From assembly GCA_001603665.1 (NCBI GenBank), contig LUZN01000020.1:1-64000 (forward strand): a stretch of DNA of 64,000 bases, written 5' to 3'. Below, piece after piece: positions 47,291 through 54,356 of the stretch. Position numbers and translations under genes: made by a program. The first letter of the stretch is position 1; every line of letters begins with the position of its first letter. The notes beneath the pieces were generated by a model. That model was not told the origin of the DNA. It saw only the letters and a program-made list of their open reading frames with translations, and searched no databases. Source of the stretch: Bacteroidales bacterium Bact_22. GTDB taxonomy: Bacteria > Bacteroidota > Bacteroidia > Bacteroidales > F082.

Positions 47291-47325
47291 TTTAGAGTTG
47301 AGAGTAGTTTAAAAGTGTAAAGTTG
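47291..47325. repeat. AGAGTTGAGAGT dispersed repeat, copy 2
   Basis: The last 31 bases match 35999-36029 with one difference. It again lies just after a stop codon within the glycan cluster. Confidence 0.8.
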
Positions 47326-47335
47326 TAAGTTATTA

Positions 47336-47923
47336 ATGGTATTTAAGTATATTTTTGATCGGATTTTTGCATTTTTGGGTTTGATAATATTATCACCTGT
47401 CATTTTCGTCATTTTTATTCTTCATAAGATAAGAATGCCGAGGGGAAGATTTGTTTATAAGCAGGTGAGGGTTGGAAAGAATGCGAAGCTGTTTAAAATC
47501 TATAAGATCCGTACTATGGCCGATGATTCGGAAGCCGATTGCACTGTGACGACAGCCGATGATTCGAGGATTACGCGGTTTGGGCATTGGCTTCGCGAGA
47601 CCAAGGTCGACACGTTTTTGGAGCTCATTAATATATTAATAGGTGACATGAGTTTTGTGGGTCCGCGTCCCGATGTGCCGGGCTATGCCGACAATCTCGA
47701 AGGCGACGACAGAGTGATTTTGAAGATGCGTCCCGGACTGACTGGTCCGGCCTCGATAAAATATCGTCATGAAGATAAAATCTTGGCTCAACAAAACGAC
47801 CCAAAACGCTATAATGACGAAGTTATTTGGCCCGATAAGGTAAAAATCAACAAAGGATACTACGAAAACTGGTCGATTTGGCGCGATATTACGATACTTT
47901 GGAAAACCGTTTGGGGAAGATAA
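47336..47923 (+). CDS. Short phosphoglycosyl transferase (PglC-like)
   Basis: The 195-residue monotopic enzyme has one N-terminal re-entrant helix (about residues 8-30), then KIYKIRTMADDSEAD, FLELINILIGDMSFVGPRP and MRPGLTGPASI, which are the bacterial sugar transferase motifs without the WbaP N-terminal region. It would load a sugar-phosphate onto undecaprenyl phosphate. It is the last gene of the cluster, before tRNA-Asn. Confidence 0.9.
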   Translation: MVFKYIFDRIFAFLGLIILSPVIFVIFILHKIRMPRGRFVYKQVRVGKNAKLFKIYKIRTMADDSEADCTVTTADDSRITRFGHWLRETKVDTFLELINILIGDMSFVGPRPDVPGYADNLEGDDRVILKMRPGLTGPASIKYRHEDKILAQQNDPKRYNDEVIWPDKVKINKGYYENWSIWRDITILWKTVWGR

Positions 47924-47999
47924 CAGGCTGATAGTCAAAAAGATACGAAAATTTTCAAAAATTAGTGCAAATTTTTGTCGCGCGTATTGAAAAACGTCG

Positions 48000-48007
48000 T
48001 ACTTTTG
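48000..48007 (+). promoter_or_regulatory. Promoter -7 element (TACTTTTG) for tRNA-Asn
   Basis: TACTTTTG matches TAnnTTTG, with a TTTG at 47974-47977 at about the -33 position. It lies 28 nt before the tRNA-Asn 5' end. Confidence 0.65.
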
Positions 48008-48035
48008 CAGTCGCAAACGGAGAAAACCGTTGTTA

Positions 48036-48109
48036 GCCTCCTTAGCTCAGTTGGTTAGAGCATCTGACTGTTAATCAGGGGGTCTCAGGTTCAAGTCCTG
48101 AAGGGGGCG
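48036..48109 (+). tRNA. tRNA-Asn (anticodon GTT)
   Basis: The 74-nt gene pairs acceptor arms GCCTCCT and AGGGGGC. The anticodon stem CTGA/TCAG encloses CTGTTAA with anticodon GTT. The D arm AGCTCAGTTGGTTAGAGC and T arm GGTTCAAGTCC are canonical. No CCA is encoded. Confidence 0.93.
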
Positions 48110-48202
48110 CAAGAGAGATTACAAAGTGTAATTTTTTATGTTTCATGTTATTAATTGAAGAATGAAAGCCAGCAGGTTTCCATTCTTTTTTTATCGGAAA
48201 TT

Positions 48203-49171
48203 ATGAAGAAAGTTCTAGGTATCGGCAATGCTCTGGTTGACATCTTAACCAGAATCGACAATGACAATATTCTGAGCGAGCTCGGTCTCCCCAAGGGCTC
48301 CATGCAGCTCGTTGATGAGAAGACCGCCGCGAAGGTGGCGAAGGCACTCGAGAAGTTCGACAACTCGATGGCGCCAGGCGGCTCCGCCGCCAACACCATC
48401 CACGGCTTGGCAAAATGCGGCGTGGAAGTGGGATTCATCGGTTTTACTGGCAACGACAAGGTCGGAGAGTTCTTCGACGACGCCATGAAGTCGGTGGGAG
48501 TGAAGCCCATCATGTTTCACAACGACGTGCCTTCGGGGATTGCCCAGGCAATCATCTCGCCTGACGGCGAGCGCACCTTCGCGACTCACCTCGGAGCAGC
48601 CGTTTTACTGAATGAGACTCACCTCACCTTGGACATATTCAAAGGCTGGGATTACTGCTATGTCGAGGGTTATCTCATCGCCAACCGTCCGCTGTTCAAG
48701 AAAGCCATCGAGCTCGCGAAACAGGCAGGCTGCAAGGTAGTTCTCGACCTCGCATCGTACAACGTCGTTGAAGATAACCGCGACTTTTTGATCGAACTTC
48801 TGCCTCAGATCGACATCGTTTTCGCCAACGAGGAAGAGGCCAAGGCGTTGACTCAAGGCACACCGGAGGATGCCCTTGAATTCATCGGGAAACAGTGCGA
48901 AATAGCAGTGGTTAAAGTCGGAAGCAAAGGCTCGATGATCAAGCGCGGCAACGAGAAAGTGACCGTCGGCTGCAACAAAGTCAACGTCATCGACACCACT
49001 GGCGCCGGCGACATGTACGCTGCTGGTTTCATGGCCGGTCTCATCAAAGGTTTCGACCTGAAAAAGAGTGGCGAATTAGGCACTTGTCTGGCAGGAAATG
49101 TGATTCAAAATCTCGGTGCCAAACTGAATGATAATCAATGGGAAAAAATTATTTCCTTTTATTTTAAATAG
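48203..49171 (+). CDS. PfkB-family kinase (adenosine kinase-like)
   Basis: The 322-residue cytosolic kinase starts MKKVLGIGNALVD and has PGGSAANTIHGLAKCG near residue 60 and DTTGAGDMYAAGFMAGL near 265, where the GAGD anion hole and catalytic Asp lie. The architecture matches adenosine or ribokinase-like sugar kinases common in Bacteroidetes; the substrate is not certain. The ATG at 48203 is chosen since the longer open frame has no family match upstream. Confidence 0.88.
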   Translation: MKKVLGIGNALVDILTRIDNDNILSELGLPKGSMQLVDEKTAAKVAKALEKFDNSMAPGGSAANTIHGLAKCGVEVGFIGFTGNDKVGEFFDDAMKSVGVKPIMFHNDVPSGIAQAIISPDGERTFATHLGAAVLLNETHLTLDIFKGWDYCYVEGYLIANRPLFKKAIELAKQAGCKVVLDLASYNVVEDNRDFLIELLPQIDIVFANEEEAKALTQGTPEDALEFIGKQCEIAVVKVGSKGSMIKRGNEKVTVGCNKVNVIDTTGAGDMYAAGFMAGLIKGFDLKKSGELGTCLAGNVIQNLGAKLNDNQWEKIISFYFK

Positions 49172-49187
49172 GTATCGAAAAAATGTG

Positions 49188-49195
49188 TACTTTTG
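49188..49195 (+). promoter_or_regulatory. Promoter -7 element (TACTTTTG) for the EF-G-like gene
   Basis: TACTTTTG lies 46 nt upstream of the EF-G-like ATG. It shares the run TACTTTTGCA with the tRNA-Asn promoter. Confidence 0.6.
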
Positions 49196-49241
49196 CACCC
49201 AAATTGAAAAATAATTAATAAAAATATAGAATTTAAGAAAA

Positions 49242-51377
49242 ATGAAGGTATTTCAGACAGACGACATTCGGAACATCGCTCTCATTGGAGCTGCTAAATC
49301 CGGAAAGACCACGCTTGCCGAAAACATGATTTTCGAAGGCAAGCTCATCAACAGAAAAGGCGACACCACTAGTAAGAACACAGTGTCAGACTACCGCCCG
49401 ATCGAAATGGAGCGCGGTATCTCTGTTAACGCCAGCTTGTGCTACACAATCTTTAACGACAAGAAAATCAACATCTTGGATACTCCTGGCTTTAGCGATT
49501 TCTCTGGCGATATCGTCGCTTGTCTGACCGCTGCCGACACAGCAGTGTTCACCGTCAACGCACAGTCGGGTGTTGAGGCTACGACAGAAAATGCATGGAA
49601 ACACGCCGCTAACACAAACAAGCCGGTGGTGTTCTTCATGAACCAGCTCGACCACAACAACGCCAACTTCGACGACACCATCCATCAGCTGAAGGAATAT
49701 TTCGGCGACAAGGTCACTCCTATCCAGTTCCCAGTGAACACAGGCGAGGGCTTCAACGCTGTCATCGACCTCATCATGAAGAAGATGCTCGTCTTCAAGA
49801 ACGGCAACGGCGCTCCTGAGGTTCAGGACATCCCTGCCAACCTTGCTGACAAGGCTGAAGAGCTTCACAACGACCTCATCGAGCACGCCGCTGAAGGTGA
49901 CGACGCTCTGATGGAGAAATTCTTCGACGAAGGCACACTCTCAGAGGAAGATATGGAAGCCGGTATCCGTATGGGTATCGCAAAACGCGAGATCTTCCCT
50001 GTGATCTGCGGCGCAGCAAAGAGCGGTGCAGGCGTGACACGTCTTCTCGAGTTCATCGTCAACGCTTGCCCATCACCAGCACACGTTGCTCCTATCAAGG
50101 CTGAAAACGGCACAGAGTTCCACAACAGCGTGAACGATCCTGCTGCAATGTTCTTCTTCAAGATTTCGAACGAGCAGAACGTCGGTGACGTCGCCATGGC
50201 ACGTATCTACGGTGGCACAATCACTGAGGCTCAGGACCTTGTCAACCCACGTACAGGCAACAAAGAGCGTATCTCACAGATCCTCGTTTCGAACGGTAAG
50301 AACCGTGAGAGAGTCGAGAAAGCCTGCGCTGGCGATATCATCTCAACCATCAAGTTGAAAGATGTCCGCGTGAGCGACAGCCTCGTCGACGCTAAGGTCG
50401 CTGAAGCTGCATTCCCGGCTATCAAGTTCCCGACACCTATCTTCTCGATCGCCATCAAGGCTACCAACTCACAGGAAGACGAGAAACTTGGCGGTATCCT
50501 CAACGATATGCACAAGACAGACCCGACTATCATCACAGGTATGTCGCGTGAGTTGAGACAGAACATCCTGCAGTGCCAGGGTGAATATCACCTCAACACC
50601 ATTAAGTGGTACCTCGACAACGTTCATAAGATCGGCGTTGAGTTCGCATCACCTAAGATTCCGTATCGTGAGACCATCACCAAGTCGGCAAACGGCGACT
50701 ACCGTCATAAGAAACAGTCGGGTGGTTCAGGTCAGTTCGGTGAGGTGCACATGCGCTTGGCTCCTTACTACGAGGGCTACACCGATCCTACCGACCTCCA
50801 GGTCCGTGACACTCAGGAGTACGACCTCCCATGGGGCGGCAAGCTCATCTTCAAGAACTGCATCGTCGGTGGTGCTATCGACGCACGTTTCATGCCGGCT
50901 ATCTTGAAGGGTATCAACGAGCGCTTGGAAGAAGGTCCTCTTACAGGTTCATACGCCCGCGACATCATCGTCTACGTGTATGATGGTAAGATGCACCCGG
51001 TCGATTCAAACGAAATGGCATTTAAGATTGCCGGACGTATGGCATTCTCTATCGCCTTCAAGGCCGCTGGCCCGAAGATCATGGAGCCTATCTATGACCT
51101 CACAGTCCGCATGCCTGAAGACATGATGGGTGCAGTCAACACTGACCTTCAGGGTCGTCGCGCCATCATCATGGGAATGGATTCAGACCGTAACTACCAG
51201 ATTATCCGCGCTAGAGTGCCGCTCGCAGAGATGGATCGTTATTCGACATCGCTCAGCTCACTCACCTCAGGTCGTGGCTCATTCACAATGGAATATGCTG
51301 AGTACGCTCAGGTTCCGGCCGATGTCCAGACCAAGCTGTTGAAGGCTTACGAGGAGTCGAAGAAAGACGAGGATTAA
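49242..51377 (+). CDS. Elongation factor G paralogue (EF-G2-like)
   Basis: The 711-residue protein has all EF-G domains. G1 reads GAAKSGKT (residues 16-23) where EF-G has GHIDAGKT. G3 reads DTPGFSDF (80-87), with Phe84 in place of the catalytic histidine of DTPGH. G4 is NQLD (134-137). Bacteroides species encode a second EF-G that supports translocation without GTP hydrolysis and matters in carbon limitation; the changes here suit that group. The housekeeping fusA is not in the window. A strong terminator follows. Confidence 0.9.
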   Translation: MKVFQTDDIRNIALIGAAKSGKTTLAENMIFEGKLINRKGDTTSKNTVSDYRPIEMERGISVNASLCYTIFNDKKINILDTPGFSDFSGDIVACLTAADTAVFTVNAQSGVEATTENAWKHAANTNKPVVFFMNQLDHNNANFDDTIHQLKEYFGDKVTPIQFPVNTGEGFNAVIDLIMKKMLVFKNGNGAPEVQDIPANLADKAEELHNDLIEHAAEGDDALMEKFFDEGTLSEEDMEAGIRMGIAKREIFPVICGAAKSGAGVTRLLEFIVNACPSPAHVAPIKAENGTEFHNSVNDPAAMFFFKISNEQNVGDVAMARIYGGTITEAQDLVNPRTGNKERISQILVSNGKNRERVEKACAGDIISTIKLKDVRVSDSLVDAKVAEAAFPAIKFPTPIFSIAIKATNSQEDEKLGGILNDMHKTDPTIITGMSRELRQNILQCQGEYHLNTIKWYLDNVHKIGVEFASPKIPYRETITKSANGDYRHKKQSGGSGQFGEVHMRLAPYYEGYTDPTDLQVRDTQEYDLPWGGKLIFKNCIVGGAIDARFMPAILKGINERLEEGPLTGSYARDIIVYVYDGKMHPVDSNEMAFKIAGRMAFSIAFKAAGPKIMEPIYDLTVRMPEDMMGAVNTDLQGRRAIIMGMDSDRNYQIIRARVPLAEMDRYSTSLSSLTSGRGSFTMEYAEYAQVPADVQTKLLKAYEESKKDED

Positions 51378-51408
51378 TTGGTTTACCGTTTACGGTTTAC
51401 AGTTTAGT

Positions 51409-51439
51409 AGGGACGAATCATCATTCGCCCCTTTTTTTA
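51409..51439. terminator. Intrinsic terminator after the EF-G-like gene
   Basis: AGGGACGAAT (51409-51418) pairs with ATTCGCCCCT (51423-51432), with one mismatch and a 4-nt loop, followed by seven T residues. The mnmA stop lies in its 3' edge, so it may also act on the convergent gene. Confidence 0.75.
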
Positions 51440-52498
51440 TTCAATAACGCCTGAACCGAGAACGATCGGTTCCGTTGCGTGATAAATCGTGCCGAATTGA
51501 CCACTGGCGACGCCGGAAATCATCACGTCGCTGTTGATTTTCAGGCCTTTTTCGGTAATGTTCAATGTGCCGGTGCGGAACTCGGGTTGGTGACGAATTT
51601 TATATCTAATCGGCTGATTATCAACGAATTTTATAACAGGATTCATAGCTTGGACATCGACCAGTTCGATGGTGTTGACGTATTGTGCCTCGGGGTCGTA
51701 GCCTTGCGACACATAGACGATGTTCTGGTCGGTGTCTTTCTTAACCACAAACCACGGTCCGCCGCCTAATCCCAAGCCCTTGCGCTGACCGATGGTGTGG
51801 AACCAGAAACCTTTATGTTTGCCGAGTTTCTTGCCTGTCTCGAGTTCGATGATGTCGCCTTCCTTCTCGCCGACATATTCGCGGATGTAGTCGTTGTAGT
51901 TGATCTTTCCTAAGAAGCAAATGCCTTGAGAATCATGACGTTGTGCACTCGGAAGGCCATATTTCTCGGCTAATTTGCGCACCTCGCTCTTCGGCAGTGC
52001 CCCGACAGGGAACATCGCTTTCTTAAGCTGCGGATAAGTGATTCTTGCCAGGAAGTCGGTCTGATCCTTGAAAGTGTCGACGGCTGTGCCTAGCCACGCA
52101 ACTCCATCATTATCAATCCATTGCTGAGCGTAGTGACCAGTGGCGATGCGGTCGAACTGATAGCCTGCCTTCTCCTCGAAAGCCCCGAATTTGATGAAGC
52201 GGTTGCACATCACGTCGGGGTTGGGGGTGAGGCCCTTGCGCACCGAGTCCATGGTGTAGGCCGCTACGCGGTCGTAGTATTCCTTCTGCAGGTCGACGAT
52301 GTCGAACTTACAGCCGTATTTCTTGGCGATGAAGGTGGTTATCTCTATATCTTCCTCCGAAGGGCAGTCCATGAGGTCTTCCTTGCCTTCGAGGCCTATC
52401 TTGATGTAGAAAATATGAGGTTCGATGCCTTGTTCCTTAAGGAGAGGCACTATCACAGAGCTGTCGACGCCGCCGGAGACTAACGCTGCAATCTCCAT
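51437..52498 (-). CDS. mnmA: tRNA-specific 2-thiouridylase
   Basis: The 353-residue enzyme thiolates U34 of tRNA-Lys, -Glu and -Gln. It has the PP-loop LVSGGVDSS (residues 6-14), the catalytic cysteine region GLTPNPDVMCNRFIKF, and the second cysteine in SQGICFLGKINY. The C-terminal beta-barrel is present. It is the last gene of the xth/VanX-like/mnmA operon, three bases after the VanX-like stop. Confidence 0.94.
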   Translation of the reverse strand: MEIAALVSGGVDSSVIVPLLKEQGIEPHIFYIKIGLEGKEDLMDCPSEEDIEITTFIAKKYGCKFDIVDLQKEYYDRVAAYTMDSVRKGLTPNPDVMCNRFIKFGAFEEKAGYQFDRIATGHYAQQWIDNDGVAWLGTAVDTFKDQTDFLARITYPQLKKAMFPVGALPKSEVRKLAEKYGLPSAQRHDSQGICFLGKINYNDYIREYVGEKEGDIIELETGKKLGKHKGFWFHTIGQRKGLGLGGGPWFVVKKDTDQNIVYVSQGYDPEAQYVNTIELVDVQAMNPVIKFVDNQPIRYKIRHQPEFRTGTLNITEKGLKINSDVMISGVASGQFGTIYHATEPIVLGSGVIE

Positions 52499-52501
52499 TG
52501 T

Positions 52502-53383
52502 TTATTTACGCTTCTCGAATTTCGTTCTGGTGACCGGGATGGTGAAACCGTATTGGCCTTGTCCCGTGTCGATCTCGGCCGAGCCGTAGATGCCGCCGTT
52601 GCGTTTGCCTTTATAGGCAGCCCACATACGGTCGCCGTAGGAGAAATGCCACCATTCGCCAGGGAAGTTGATGAAACCTTCTTTTTTCATCAGCTTGACA
52701 AGTTTTTTGCGGTTTCTGCGCTGCTCCTTGGTGATATGGCTGCTGTAGGTGAATGTCGAGTCGTTATACTCGTGGAAACGCGTGCCGTAGTTGAAATCTT
52801 CGCCTTTGTCGTTGCACAGTGCCACGTCGACTGCGCCGCCTGTCTCGTGACCGCCCATGCTGCCTTTCGGGTCGTCGGTCTTGAACTTGGCGAGTTTCAT
52901 GGCCTCGTGACGGCCAATCTCAGGGTTCTCGGCGGTGATTTGTGCTATCACGCTCTCGAAGCTCTCGCTCATCTTGATGCGCGAACGGAAAGTCTTGTAA
53001 ATCTTGAGGTTTACGCCTTCTGGAAGCTTGTCGGCGATGCGATAAAGCTTAAACAGGACCTGTTTTCTTATGAGGTTAGGGTCTTCGAGTGTCTCTTCGT
53101 TGAAGATGATATGACGGTGCGGCAGGAAGTCGACGAGCGGGTCGAAGTTCTCGTGCACGTGCACCTTACCGACGTAACGGCGCGACATGATCTTACGCAG
53201 TCCGATGGCATAGGTGAAATGATGCCAATGGAAGCGGAAATGACGTCTTCTTCTCTTCGATTTGAAATACCAAATCAACCAAATGAGGATTATCAGAACA
53301 ACCGCTCCGATGATGAAATTTGGGATGTTTGCGATGAGCGCCGCCTTGTGGGCTTCAAACCATTTTAAAACTTCTTCTAACAT
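52502..53383 (-). CDS. Membrane-anchored VanX-like M15 peptidase
   Basis: The 293-residue protein has an N-terminal helix (residues 22-40) followed by a basic stop-transfer KSKRRRRH, then a D-Ala-D-Ala dipeptidase/M15 domain. Zinc ligands and catalytic residues are visible: His179 and Asp186 in GGHETGGAVD, and Glu243 and His246 in GEWWHF. Unlike cytosolic VanX, it is tethered to the membrane; the active domain orientation (periplasmic or cytosolic) is not fixed by sequence. It probably trims cell-wall peptides. Confidence 0.87.
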   Translation of the reverse strand: MLEEVLKWFEAHKAALIANIPNFIIGAVVLIILIWLIWYFKSKRRRRHFRFHWHHFTYAIGLRKIMSRRYVGKVHVHENFDPLVDFLPHRHIIFNEETLEDPNLIRKQVLFKLYRIADKLPEGVNLKIYKTFRSRIKMSESFESVIAQITAENPEIGRHEAMKLAKFKTDDPKGSMGGHETGGAVDVALCNDKGEDFNYGTRFHEYNDSTFTYSSHITKEQRRNRKKLVKLMKKEGFINFPGEWWHFSYGDRMWAAYKGKRNGGIYGSAEIDTGQGQYGFTIPVTRTKFEKRK

Positions 53384-53393
53384 ATCTTGAATC

Positions 53394-54155
53394 TTATTTT
53401 ATTTCAACAAAAACCGGACAATGGTCGGAATGCTTTGCTTCCGGCAGTATCGCCGCGTCAACTAATTTATCTTTTAACGAATCTGTAACTATATGATAAT
53501 CAATGCGCCAGCCTTTGTTATTCTCTCTTGCGTTGGCACGATAGCTCCACCATGAATAGTGGTTCGGCTCCTTGCAGAGATGACGGAAGCTGTCGATGTA
53601 TCCATCGCTCAAGAAATCTGTGAACCATTGGCGCTCTTCCGGTAAAAAGCCTGAGTTGGTGGCGTTACGCACCGGGTCGTGGATGTCGATGGCCTCATGA
53701 CAGATGTTGTAATCGCCCGAAAGCACCAGGTTTGGCCGTGTTTTCCGCAGATTGTTGACATATTTTCTGAAGAAATCGAGCCATTCCATCTTGAAATCCT
53801 GACGTTCCTCGCCCGTGGTACCTGAAGGATGATACACGCTTACGACTGAAAGGTCACCGAAGTCGGCACGCAAAAAGCGTCCTTCGTCGTCGTAGAGCGG
53901 GTTATTCATACCGAAAACCACGTTATCCGGCTCGCGTTTCGTGAGGATTCCCACGCCGCTGTAGCCTTTTTTCTTTGCCGAGAACCAATAGCTATGATAT
54001 CCCATCGCCTCAATCTCCATCACAGGAATCTGATCGGGAGTGGCTTTCAGCTCCTGAAAGCACACGACATCCGGCGATACGGCATCAAGCCATTCAAGCA
54101 ATCCCTTTGAAATTGCAGCTCGGATTCCATTGACATTGTAACTTACGATTCTCAT
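53394..54155 (-). CDS. xth: Exodeoxyribonuclease III
   Basis: The 253-residue AP endonuclease/3'-5' exonuclease acts in base-excision repair. It has the start MRIVSYNVNGIR, CFQELKA with the metal-binding glutamate, LSGDYNICHEAIDI and the end KHSDHCPVFVEI with the catalytic Asp-His. The ATG at 54155 aligns with family starts; one two codons upstream is also possible. The gene begins the operon with the VanX-like peptidase and mnmA. Confidence 0.94.
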   Translation of the reverse strand: MRIVSYNVNGIRAAISKGLLEWLDAVSPDVVCFQELKATPDQIPVMEIEAMGYHSYWFSAKKKGYSGVGILTKREPDNVVFGMNNPLYDDEGRFLRADFGDLSVVSVYHPSGTTGEERQDFKMEWLDFFRKYVNNLRKTRPNLVLSGDYNICHEAIDIHDPVRNATNSGFLPEERQWFTDFLSDGYIDSFRHLCKEPNHYSWWSYRANARENNKGWRIDYHIVTDSLKDKLVDAAILPEAKHSDHCPVFVEIK

Positions 54156-54167
54156 GCTCATTTAATT

Positions 54168-54282
54168 CGTCATTTCGACTGGAGCGTAGCGAAATGGAGA
54201 AATCCTTTTTAGAAAAAGCTTTTGCGAAAAGAGGATTTCTCGACTGCCATCTCACTGCGTTCGATGTTCGCTCGAAATGACG
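54168..54282. repeat. Palindromic dispersed element, long copy
   Basis: CGTCATTTCGA and TCGAAATGACG at the ends, and GAGAAATCC/GGATTTCTC arms inside, allow a large hairpin. The right part shares its CCATCTCACTGCGTTCGA with the short copy at 31039 in inverted orientation. It lies between the xth start and its promoter, so it would be in the xth 5' leader. Confidence 0.85.
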
Positions 54283-54294
54283 TTTAATTTTTTG

Positions 54295-54302
54295 CAAAGA
54301 TA
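54295..54302 (-). promoter_or_regulatory. Promoter -7 element (TATCTTTG) for the xth operon
   Basis: The minus strand reads TATCTTTG, 139 nt upstream of the xth ATG, beyond the palindromic element. Confidence 0.55.
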
Positions 54303-54344
54303 ATATTTTTTAATAAAATAATGTAAAACAATAAATGAATTTTT

Positions 54345-54352
54345 TATTTTTG
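54345..54352 (+). promoter_or_regulatory. Promoter -7 element (TATTTTTG) for the ClC gene
   Basis: TATTTTTG lies only four bases before the ATG at 54357, so the transcript would be nearly leaderless if this is used. Confidence 0.5.
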
Positions 54353-54356
54353 CGAT

